From: Desmodesmus armatus
Lineage: Eukaryota > Chlorophyta > Chlorophyceae > Sphaeropleales > Scenedesmaceae
NCBI GenBank assembly: GCA_007449985.2
Contig: VIIQ02000002.1
Location: 682,001 to 746,000 of the forward strand
DNA: 64,000 bases
Direction of reading: 5' to 3'
Shown here: positions 1 through 12,100 of the stretch, one piece after another
Numbering within the stretch: position 1 is the first letter of the stretch
Layout of the letters: the number at the start of each line of letters is the position of its first letter
Made by a program: the position numbers and the translations under genes
Notes under the pieces: generated by a model
The model's input: only the letters and a program-made list of their open reading frames with translations
Told to the model about the DNA's origin: nothing
The model's database searches: none

Positions 1-99
1 GGGTCACACATTTACCTACAGTGGGGTACACCTGCACAACGGCCCTGTAGGATCGATGATTTGCATTACTGGGGCCCTCCCACCGTCTGTGTGCTGCAG

Positions 100-520
100 G
101 TGCCGGCGGCTGGACAGCAAGGGCCTGCTGAGGCAGGGCCAAAGGGTGCTGCTGCGCCAAGTGGGCTTTGCCGGGGGTGAGTTGCTGCAGACGGAGCAGA
201 CTGAGCTGCTGCTGGACCCCACTGAAGCAGCAGCTGCAGGGGTAATGGTCACGCAGGAACAACGCAAGCTATGGAACCACATATGGAACAGGCAGCAGCA
301 GTCTCAGCAGCAGTCACAGCAGCGGTCTCAGCAGCAGCCAACCCAGCAGCAGCCAACCCAACAGCAGCAGTCACAGCAGCAGCGGCAGCTGCAAAGCACA
401 CAGCGGCAGCCGCAGCAGCAGCCTCGTGGGGCAGCAGACCTGCAGGCAGGTCCTACACAGGACTCTCAGGCCACCATCAAGTACATGACACAGCCCTCAA
501 CCCTACACCCTGGGGCGTGA
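100..520 (+). CDS. 3'-terminal exon of an unknown Gln-rich protein (5' part outside window)
   Basis: I do not recognise this protein. A likely acceptor (tgctgcag, ending at 99) opens a frame that starts CRRLDSKGLLRQGQRVLLRQ and runs to a TGA at 518-520. After about 65 ordinary residues, ending near WNHIWNRQQQ, comes a Gln-rich tail of about 60 residues built on CAG/CAA codons, then a short TLHPGA end. No signal peptide, membrane segment or catalytic motif is visible. The remaining exons would lie to the left of the window. It converges on the TPS gene, which ends at 3120 on the other strand. The CAG tract alone could open a false frame; the support is the clean acceptor and the non-repetitive first half. 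Confidence 0.45.
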
Positions 521-3119
521 TGCAGGGTGTGGCCATCGATTGCCACTGCATCCCAGTCAGCGGCGCGTGAGTACAACAGTATGCTTGGAGGAGGCCGCTA
601 GTTGCCTGGGCCTGAAACGACATGGGGTTTGATGCTGATGCATCACAGACACTGTCTATGCACCTTTGTACAGCATGTTGTCTTCTTGTACAGATCTCTT
701 GAACGAACCCAGCCACAGCTGGGTGCATGGACATACCAAGACAGATGTGCAGCCCAATCAGCCCCGCCTGGTCTGGGACTGTTTGTCATGGTTGTGCCGT
801 GTGTACCGATGTTGTTGCAGCCAACTGGGCTTGTTTGGCGGGTTTGCGTTGTCTTTGCTGCATGTGATCTGCAGCTTACATCATACAATGGTACCGGTGC
901 TACCTTGCAGCAGGGTGATGGTTGGTTTCTATGCAGCAACCGCAGGCAGCTTCAGTTGCTTCCGAGCAATGAGTTGGTCATTGCTAGGATGACTGCCTGG
1001 CGGAATATCCGCAGCCACGTCTCCGATTTCGTGGAATTGGGCAAATTTGCTGTCGCACTTTGATTGATTCAACATGTTGGTGTCCAGATCTCTGGCTGTA
1101 CACCAGCCAACACATGTGAGGGTCTGACAGGCTGCCAACTGACACGCTGGGAGTAGTTCAGTTATGGCCACTTGCCAGGCCTGTTTCTCCAATACAGCAG
1201 CATCAACTTGCGCCATCAGCACTGGCTGGCTCTCCTCACTCCGCCTTTTAACTCATGTTCATCTCCTTCTTCCCTTGAATATTCAGCCTTCCAAGTTTCT
1301 GCACCCTCTTTCACCTCAGCTTCCCTTCTGGTTTGCCTCCGAAAACATATGAAGATGTATCCAAATGAATGCTTTTGCAGATCGTTGGGCCACAACACCC
1401 CCACCTGTACGAGCCTGGTTTCTGTGTGGGTGGCCCCTGGTGTGTTCACCCTATGGGTGTACATGGGGCAGACAGGACTTGGCAATTATGTAATCCCTCT
1501 CGTGCTGACTTGGCCCTGCCTTATCTGCTTTCTCCTCTTGACTTTCTGCTATTGGCATTGATTGGGCTTGCACATGAAAAGCGCAGCCGTATCCATGTCG
1601 CTGTGATCACCACGTTGTGGTTACCAAAACAATTCAAGGCACTGTCTTTAACTCCTTGTGTGGTGCCCCTGACTAGCACAACACACGCAGACGGTGTGTT
1701 TGAAAGTCTGCTTGGATTTGCATGGAAATTAACATGCCAGTTGCTTGCATGAAAGCCTCATAAAGTCAAGCCATCTGTGTGGTTGTGACATCAACGTGGA
1801 AAGGCATGGTCTGGTCATCACTCTCAAAAAGGGGACAGTCCGTTCAATTACAGCTCCTGGCGCCTCATTCAACGCTGAAGCAACATGACATGTTTTCCTC
1901 CCTCCCTCAGTGCATGATGCACTATGACTGTGCATTGGTCCTTCAGCCGAACATAGCCACAAATGCATATGGCCATGGCATGGCCTACAAAGCATGTGCA
2001 TGGCCAAGCAGCGCCCAAGCTCACACGTTGGCCCATCAGGGGCTGGCTGGCCACACAAGAAAAAACACACTCCAACAGGTTGAATCACCAGTCCCCTCCA
2101 AAACTGTGTGGCCAGACCAGGGCAGGTCACACAAAAACCTGGTCAGCCAAAACAGATTCCCCTACATGACACACCCACCATCTGCGCCTACACATCGGGC
2201 CCAACTGCCCGAATAACGCATCAGCCACACACCCTGCACATAACACACAGCTTTGTGCGCACGACATATTGCTGTGCAGGTGCTGCAGAGCAAGACAAAG
2301 CTTGCACGGTCATGACACCCCCGCGCTCTGTGAGACTGCCCAAGCTGACTGCACCCAGACGGGCCATCACCACTTGACCAACACACAGCCACTCTTGAAA
2401 ACGGCATATGAGGCCGCACCGTCAGCCCAGAGATGCACGGGCACAGCGTCATGAGCCTACTGAGACTGGCCTTCTGCTCTGAGCATCCTGCACAACCAGT
2501 GCAGAGACGCCTTGCTTTCACACCTTCCCCACACAGCACCCCAGAAGCACCAGCAAGTGCCACGCCACTGCCGTGACCCAGTGCTACATGTTGCTACACA
2601 TGACATGTACAGCCACACCACGCGTCCAAACGCCAACCTTCACCAAACAGCACCATACAGCAACTGCACATCAACACCTGACATGAGGCTGCAAGTGCTC
2701 TGCTGCGCTGTGATCAGCAGCAGCAACCAGCAGCAAACACCCCGCCACACAATACCAACCAATCAAGACACGTGCCAGCAGCAGCATGGTGGGCTGTAGG
2801 CATTTGAATCCACCACCCGCACACCCCAGCACAATCAACTGGGTGGTAGTGCACATCACACATCAACGGACACCCAGCAAAAACACACGGCCCCATGAAG
2901 CTGCCGTGTCAAATGCAGGGGCTGCTGCACGCCAGTGTGGGGACGGACACCCCTGTGGTGCCAAGCACTGCCATCCACCCACTGGATGCATACAGCCAGT
3001 AGGCTGCACCTGATGCTGCACAGCAACTCAACGACGACGGCTGGCTGCTGTGTCAGTCCCTGCCTGCCCTGCTGTCCTGATGCTGACGCTGATGTTTCGG
3101 TATGTTGTAGGTGTTCTGG
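521..3119. other. Intergenic region between two convergent gene ends
   Basis: This holds the 3' flank of the gene ending at 520 and of the TPS gene ending at 3120. Open frames here are short, mutually contradictory and lack family motifs or good splice sites. A TGTAA occurs near 1487 on the + strand, too isolated to assign. I see no gene. Confidence 0.6.
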
Positions 3120-6100
3120 TTAGAATGATGCGTTGCGTGGCGGCAGGCCCACCCCCGCCAGCTTGGCCAGCAGCTCCACAACCTCGTTGGTGTCATTCAC
3201 GTAGAACTTGGCCTTGCTGGGGCGCTGGCCTACAACACACGCAAACACCTGACGGCAGCAGCAGGGCGGGGGGGGGGGCCAACAACCAGGGCAGCAGCAG
3301 CGATAGCAGCTGGCTTGTCAGTGATGGGTACTGTGGCCAGAGGTGTGAGTAGGAGGAAGGAAGCTATCAAGCACTGTCTGGCGAGAAGACCGCCATCGGT
3401 TGTACCCTGCATGCTATGCGCGAGCTGGACACACATTTTCTTCAGTATAGCCTCGACACTACACAAACCCCTCACCCCCAAGGAGTACCTGCCCCAACTT
3501 GCCCCAACAAACACACAGCAACTTCACATCTCTGCCAATTCTGCCCCCTTGTAACCCCACCCCACACAGAACACACTCTTGCCCCCACCCACTTCACCCC
3601 TGTCTCACCTCTGCCGGGTGCCTTGGTGTGTCAGCGTAATGCTCTATGGCTGTGAACATGTCCTCATCACTGCGGTCATCACCAACAGCAAGCACAAAGT
3701 CAATAGCACCCTGGCGCTGTGAGACCCCTGCTGCCTGCAACTGCTCTGGCTGCTGCTGCTGCTGCTGCCCCGGCTGCTGCTCGCCCTGCTGCTCCACCCC
3801 CTGCATCTGCTGCTGCTGCTGCTGCTGGAACTTGAAGCTGCCTGCGGGTCCTGCGTGTGCCCCTGGTGCTGCCGGTCCTGCTGGCAGGGGGGGCAGGGGG
3901 GCCTGGCCTGACGCTGCGGGGCCCTTGCCTGCTGCTGCTGCCGCCGCTGCTGCTGCTGCACTGGGTGCCAGGATGGCTGGGTCTGCCTTGCATATCAACT
4001 CAACCAGGCTGCCCTTGCTCACACCCTGGGGAGGGGGGGGAGGGAGGGAGGGGGAGTGTAGTTGGGGAGGGGTGTGTGTTGAGTGTTTGAGAAACGGCGG
4101 AGCACAGTAAGGGTGGATGTGCTGAGGTGAGTGTGGCAAGCACATGTGGGCACACCACCGCCATGACAACTGATTGCGACACAGTTACGCACTGCCCCAT
4201 GAATGCTCAGTGCGCAATAGTGCTGAAGAGTGAAAGTGTGGTATTCTGCATGCTGGACATGAGTGCTGCTGCTGGTGCTGCTTGTGGTGTTTGTGCTGTG
4301 TCGTCCTCCCTCCTGACCTGTGGCTTTGCCTCCACGATGGTGTTGCCGCTGATGACCTCTATGGGCTTGTTGCTCAACACATCCTCAAGGTGGTCAAGCA
4401 GCTCCTTGGCCTGTGGAGGGAGGGGGGGTGATGATGGTGGAAGGCAGGGTACATGGTCACAGCATGGGGTGCAAGTTTTGTCTCTCTGAATTTGCAAGCA
4501 CGGCATGCTCTGTGGTGTGGTCGAGGTGCAGGAACGAGGTGATTCCAGCCGACACTCCCACCGTGTGACAGCATGTGACCGTCAGTTCTGCGCAGCCGCC
4601 GCAGGGCCCGTGAGCAGGTGTGGGCAAGATGATGCATGTGTGTTGTGACGTGTCCCGCTCACCTGCCAGTTGCCAAAGTCGGGGTCAGCGTCTCCGTAGT
4701 GCCACACCAGTGCTGATGCCTTCACCTCAACGTGACTGCCATCAGTGCACTCACAGTACTGCAGGGGGGGGGGGAGGGGGACAAGGCAGGACACAGCCAT
4801 GTACACAGTGTGGTCAAGCACAGCAGTGGCAGCGGGGGCGGGGGGGGGGGGGGCTGTGTGGAATTCCACACAAGTTCGAACTTAGGTTGACAGGCAGTGA
4901 CAGGGTGACGGGACACAACAGAAGATGGGACATGAACATGCGGTAGGCGGCGTGGGGTGTGCCAGGCATTGTATGCACATACATGCACACACAGCTGGCA
5001 CATGAGCCAGCTGACAGGTAGGCATGTAATACGCTGTCTCTGCTGCACTTCCTCTTGTGCACTTGACGAGCGCTGGGCCCCAACAGAGGCCCTCCAAGTC
5101 CCTGAACAACCGGTACTTAGTGCCCCCTGCCCAGCCACCCACCCACCCCCCCACTCATCCCCCCTCCCCTGTCACCTGTTTGAGGATGGGCATGACCATT
5201 GCCTGCCAGGAGTGGTCTGCCAGTGGGAAGCGGCTGTGCCAGCGCGACACACCAGGGGGCTTCACAAAGAACCCGTGCTCAGCAGCAAGGCCAACACCAG
5301 GCTGCAGGGACGGGACATTGAGGGGGCAGGGGACACAAATAGTGTTTCAGTCACAGGCGCCAACAAAATTGCATGGAAAAGTGGAGTGATACTAGCAGGA
5401 AGGCAAAGGGCTGTCAGGTGCTTGACATAGGCCTGTGCCTGTAGGCTTCGTCGCAGTGCCCACCAGCCCATTCCTCAGCCCTCACCACTGTCTGGAACCA
5501 GCTGCCCAGCTCCTGTTGTGAGCGTCCGCTGATGACCCACACCTCGTTGGTAGGGTCTGACGTCAGAGCCTGCAGCACTGATAACACCTGCAGGCGAGGA
5601 GGAGGAGGGGCAGGGCGTGGGGCGGCACACACACGGATGGGGCTGGCAGCACACAACATATGTCACATGTTTGTCTTGTTGATGCTGATGCTGATGTACC
5701 AGCAAGTGGCCCAAACTTCAAAAAAAGGCTTCAACTGGGCACTACGACACCCTTACTTGGCCTGGCGGCGTCCTTGCTGACACCTGTAGGTTTCAGCCAC
5801 CCCCCAGCGGCCACAGCACACACCCAGGTTTGTGTGTCAACCACAGCTCTCCCCCCCCCTCCCTCAGATTGAACACCTCACCCCTGCACCCCCCCCCCCC
5901 TCAAACACAAACAGCCATGTGTCACCACACACTCCCCCCCCCCTCCTCACCTCTGCTGGTGGTGCTGCGCTGATGTTGCGGTGAGGGATGAGTGTCCCAT
6001 CGTAGTCCAGCAGCAGCAGGCGGCGTGATGTGCTGCGGTATGCTGCCAGCACAGTGGTGTCCTCCAGCTTCTTGAAGTTGGCATCAAGCGCAACCAGCCT

Positions 6101-9100
6101 GCAGGGAGACAGGAGAAGGCACCGGGGGGGGGGGGGGCGGAACAAGGACATTAGCACGACACAGCTTGGTCGGCGTGGGGCAAGCATGATAGTCTTGTTT
6201 TACAGAGCCTCCAGACAGGCATAAGCTGTATCATTCAAACAGCACAATCCTGTCATGGCTGATGCTGTTCCAGTCACCTCCTTCCCCAAAAACACAAACA
6301 AACCACCTCAAGCATACAAAAGATCCATACCATGAGTGGAGGGGATGAAGAGATTCCATATGCTAGGCAGATGCGGAATCTCTTCATCCCCTCCACTTAT
6401 GGTATGGACATATTGTGTATGCTTGAGGCAAGGCTTGCATGAGGTGGTTTTATTTTGGGAAGGGGGTGACTGTAACAGCATCATGATGCCCCCAGCCCAC
6501 ACTGGACGCATTCAATCCTACCCCCCCCCCCACACACACACATACTGCCCCCCCCACCTGAATGTGTCCAGCCCCAGCCCCAGGCCGTAGCACTTCATGG
6601 CCACATGTGAGCGTGTGGAGCGTGCCAGGTCCTGAACGTAGCTGGCAGCCCAGAAGGCAACAGTGTGCTCAGACACGTACCTGCAGCAACAACAGGAGGC
6701 AACAGTCACAGTGGCAGCAACGACCTGAGTTTCACATTGCCTTGTCTCATTGTTGTTTTGAGTTGATGTTCTGAACTTTGAGGGCAGGATTGAGTGTTCC
6801 CCATCCGAGTTCAAAGCAGCCGTCAATGACAGCACGGCACACAGTTTGGCTCCTTGGCAGATGATTGCCTCGCCTGGATGCTCACAAACCCACGGGCCCA
6901 TTTCTCCACCCCTGTGTGTGTCCCACTCACTTCAGTGCTTGTCGTGCCTGAGCTGCCTGTGCTCTGTGCTGGTCTTGATGGCACTGTACATGGCGTCAGC
7001 CACTGCGTCAATAGACCAGGGGTTCACACGGATGGCACCAGACAGGCTGGGGGAGCACCCAACAAACTCTGTAACAGCAGCAGCACCAGCAAGACAGCAA
7101 GACAGCAAGGAGCAAGTTGTGGAGACAGCACCATGCAATAAGGCAGCGCATTTGCCTAGCCCCCACCATCTCAACCTCCAATGCCCAACAACCCTACGAC
7201 CCAAAACGCCCGCAGCAGCAGCAGTCATGCCTTGGAACCTGTTGGCCCTTGGGCCCCAGATGCACCTGATCCCTGCCAAGCAACCTGTCCATGCGTCTGC
7301 CCACCCCCCACCCCAGCCCCCCCCCCCATCCCCCACCTGACACGACCAGCATGCTCTGTCGTGCTGCTGCTGCTGCCTCAGGCCCCTGGCGGCACACCAC
7401 GTACTCGTAGGGCACCAGGTTCATGCCGTCACGCGTGGCAGTCACCACAGCAACATCAGACACCTGGGGGATTGCAGGACGGAGGAAAGGCGTGAGGCAC
7501 TCAAGGAGTGTCGATACACCCAGGACTGGGGGCGGGGGGTGCACTTGTCTGCCGTGTCTGCAGCTGTCAACGCAAAGACCATGCCACAAAGCCAACACGA
7601 ATGCTGCATGCCGATCACCCCAGCACACTGGCCACCCCAGCTGCGCTCAGCCCTCACAACAGTGCACGTGCGCCGCCAGCCGGCAACGGTGTTGGTGGTG
7701 GTGTGGCAGTGCTATGTTGCGGTGTTGGTGGTGGTGTAATGTAGTGGCGGCGCCCCCTACCGTGTAGAAGGCGATGCGTTCGTGTAGGGGCACATGTCGC
7801 TCCAGGTAGCACACAGGCTCATAGCCGGGCTGGGACCACCTGGGGCACACACACAACATGAACAACGGCTGTGTCACACCAGCTCCAGGTCACACTCATT
7901 GACGGCAGCTGCCATCAAGGATGTTGCTGCTCAAGCAGGAACATCCCAGTGACCCTGCTGGAGGAAGCTGGTGGGTACTTGCCGCACACACCTACTGCAC
8001 ACGTAGCTGCTGCATTAGACAGCTGCGGTGGTATCCTGTAGGTGGCCTGTGCCTTCGGGTTACATGTGCCCCTTGAAACACTTGCTGAATGGTATGACGA
8101 GACAGCACATTGCTCGATGGTCTGGCTTGAAAGCATCTACTCCCCATATTCCATCTGCAAGTCAACGCATTCATGGCCAGTCCTGCATGACACCAGCACT
8201 CCCCCCCCCCCCACCTGCTGTTCATGTCCTTGACCAGTGCCCTAACTGCCTCATGCAGCTCAGTGATCTCCTTGGCACCACCACCACGCGGAGCATTCGT
8301 GATCTGCAGGATAGTGGGGGGTGAATGGCGGTGGGAGGGTGTCAGCCGTGCGCATGGGGTTGTGGGTTTGCAAATGCATCAGCACCAGCACACATCATGC
8401 AGCCGAATACACAGGGCACACCCCTGCCATTCGATGCCCCTCATATTCGCTGTGTTTGTGTGTGTGTCCACGCCATGCAAATCAAGCACATAGAAGCAGG
8501 TGTGCCATGTCTACTGCCGCAGCCCTGGGTGTGTGTCCCCCCCCCCCCCTCACCTGCACCAGCACACCTTGCCGATCCACTCAGGGTGCTCCTCCAGCAG
8601 GCGCTCATAGGCCTGCAGCTTCAGCTCAATGCCCTTGAACACATCAAGGTCGTCAACAGCAAGCAGCACCTGCACACACGGGGGGGGGGGGGGGGGCGGA
8701 TGCATGGGTGCAAAGCAAGGGAGTCAACTGGACGACTCTGCTGTTCCTGTGGTCAAATGTGACTGAAGCTTGCCACCTCATGACACGGCACAATCAGCAA
8801 TCGGTGTGTAATGCAGTGCATAAAGGGACCTCAAGGAGTGAGCACCAACAGCAGGATTGTGAAGTCCCCTGACTCTACGGGACCATAGCATGCACCTCCA
8901 CAGCACGCTGCAGATTGCCTACAGCGGGCTACTGGGTGCCGCCAGCCATTCTTGCATGGCCTACTAGGCCATGCTGCTGACTCCAGCTGCTGGCCCTCAG
9001 CAGTGTAGTTACGGCACAACCGCTGACGACAGAGTCACATCCCTAGAGCACCGCCGCCAACCCTTGTGCCCCCCCCCCCCCACACACACACAACTGCGAA

Positions 9101-12100
9101 TTGTCACATTCTTGGATGGTTGTTGCATTGGCTGGATGCACTCCCTGTGTCTACACACACGCACCCACCCACACCCACCTGGCAGCCCTCAAACTGTGCT
9201 GTGAGCTCGCCCCGCCTCCACTGGAACTCAGGCCAGCTGAAGCCCTCAAGGAAGCGACGAGGGTTCACACCTGCGGGTGAACACAGGCAGCAACAAGGAG
9301 GTAAGGTGGGGTGGGAACCTCGTCAGTGCCTCTGCTTGAAGTAGACGATTGCCGCCTTGCAGAACCCTGCCTTGCGCAAATCACCACCCCCAACCCCTTG
9401 TCCCACGACGCCATGCAGTGAAGGTAGCGCGGTTGATACTGGGCACTCACATGGTCTTCACGGAATCCATGTGTTGGGAGGCTCTACAGCGCTGCACTGT
9501 TTTGTGAGGCCTGCCATAACAAGCGCCAACAGCTGGCAGCCAAGGCTAGAGGGCTTGGGGTTTGCCACCCTGCCACAGCTGTATGACTGCTACCGAATCT
9601 TGCAGAGCCCCCCCCCCCCCGTCACCTGTGGGCATGATCTTGATGCCCACGTTGCGTCCATAGTACTCTATGCTGATGGCGCCACGCAGCGTCTCGTGCT
9701 CCAGGCCCAACATGCGGCTGCAGCAGGACAGGAAGTGCCGCGCGTAGTCAAAGGTGTGGAAGCCTGCAGGGACATATAGCACACAGGCAGACACATTATT
9801 CACACAAACATGCTTTGCGCAGGCGGGGATGTGCTACTGTACTGCAGTGCAAGGCTTTGACAAGGTCAGGCACCTATGAAGGTGTGCTGCCCATTCGTGT
9901 GTCATACACCAGAATGGTGACAATCATTGCGCTATGCCATGTTGACACCCTGACTTTGCCTGCATATCCTGATGATGATGAAGCTCAGGCTGGAGTCAGC
10001 TGCATTTACACTCTCAGCACACAGCCAGCATCGCCGACGAGAGGCAGCAGCCCCAAGCTCTGTGTGATGTAGTCGAAAGACCCATATGCAGCTGGCTGCT
10101 GCGGTTTGAACAGTTCACATATGTTTTGGGCGAGCAGCGTCAATCCCTTCACTCCCAAGCCCATATACATGCCCATGTGCATGCCTACCCCCCGTGTCGC
10201 GGCGCACCTATGAGGTCTGCGTTGAGCATGCTGCGCAGCAGCTCCTCCCTCTTGGGGAAGGTCCTGAAGATCTCACTGCTGGGGAAGGGGCTGTGCAGGA
10301 ACAGACCACACCTGCACGCAGCAACAACAGCAACACAACACATCGCACATAACACATCGCACATCATGGCACGACACAGCACAGCTACCAGTGTGTGACT
10401 TCAGCACTCTCGGCTGCGCTACGACCTGCACATTGAAGTTGCTTGCAGGCAGGCCCCCTTGGCCCCCAGATGCCCGCCGCCCGCCCTCCTGCATGGCTGC
10501 ATAGTCGCCCGCCCGCCCGCCTGCCTGCCTTTCCCCACCTGATTTTGTTGAAGCTCTTGCGCAGCAGGCTGGGCAGCACCAGCAGGTGGTAGTCGTGTAT
10601 CCACACGTAGTCTGTGTCGGTCACAAACTCCTCAACTACCTTCTTCATGAAACACTGAGGGGGGGGGGAGGCACACACACACAGCGGAGGTGGGGGGGGG
10701 GCACCACAGAGCAGACAGACGTTGAGCAACAGTGTCAACTGCCTGGCTGTGCTGCAATGGCCACAAGGCGTAACTAAGCACAAGCCCAGATACCAATACC
10801 ATGTTGAGCTGCAGTGGAGTAGCAAACTCAATCGAGTATACCCCCGAGGTGATGATTTGCAGATGTGTCGCGTAATTCGCATGAAAGGAAGCACCATATG
10901 TGGATATTGCTTGACCCAAGCTGTGATAGTGCTGCATTTCTGCCTCGGCTGCAAGCAGAAAGCTGAAGGGCATCACAATCCATGCCACATCACACCACAC
11001 CACACCACACCACACCACACCACACCACACCACACCACACCACAGCACAGTAGTGCAGTACAGTGCAGCAGATTAGTGCAGTCCGATGCAGTGCAGTCAC
11101 CTTGTTGGCCTTGACATATGCCTGCCACAGCTCGCTGTTGAAGCGTCCCGCACTGCTGGGTGACATTGGCAGCACGTAGTGGAACAGCGGCCACAGCTGC
11201 TGCTTGCAGAAGCCTGTGGGACATGACACACAAGGGCAAGAGCCACACACAGTAACTCAAGTACTCTGCACTGGGCTTGATGACACAACACAGCACAGCT
11301 GCCAAGGGCCGTTAACTAGCCAGGCGGCAGCATGCGGCCTGCAGGGCTGCTACTTCTCTGTCTGCGCAGCAGTGGCTGCTGTCAGGTGATACAGGGACAA
11401 GTCTGTTGCGCACCCACCCCCCGTGGTCCCACAACATGCCCACCCACCTTTGTAGTACTTGTCCCGCACGTCCTGGTCAATGAAGACAGGGGCACAGTTG
11501 TACATCTGCTTCAGCTGCAACGACACATCCTGCAGGCAGGCAGGCACGTACACACATGCAGATGGCCGCTCAACATCTGGTGTTGTGTGACTGCAGTTCA
11601 CCTTGAGGGTGAGCAAAAGGCTTGAACTTGCTGCCCCGTGTTACTTCATCATTCAAAAGCCACACATCATTCACACTTGGGAGCACTATACCCTCCCCCC
11701 CCTCCTCCCCGGGCCTGCTGCTGCAGGTGCCGCTGTGTCTGCGCTTCGCCCAGCAGCCCAGCAGCTGCATCCATACATGCTTAGCTCCACCAACTGCAGG
11801 ATGCACGCCTCTGCAGGTGCACCGCTGCAACTGTTGACTGCTGAGTCCCCCCCCCCCTGCCCCTGTAGCCCATCTGCCACTGCCCAAGGTATGGCAGTGC
11901 ACTGCCGCTGCTGTTGGTCTGCTGCCGCTGGTTGTGCTGCTGCATGCCTCCCTGCCTGCCCCCTGCTCACATCCTGCTCTCTGGGGTCAACCTCCACATT
12001 GAGTGAGCCCACATACACCACGTCATACTCATCAGGGATACCCTCCTGCACAGCGCAACACACAAACAAGGCACACGTCCCAAGTTTGGCTATCAGATTA

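Noticed and set aside
271..420. CAG-rich run considered as a CRISPR-like or satellite array
   Set aside because: It is an ordinary coding Gln tract with no fixed repeat-spacer structure.
3230..3290. Poly-G run near the TPS 3' end considered as a G-quadruplex regulator
   Set aside because: Such runs are everywhere in TPS introns here; nothing singles this one out.
6325..6407. Foldback stem compared with the plant miR482/miR2118 families
   Set aside because: The stem sequence does not match those families; only a generic hairpin can be claimed.
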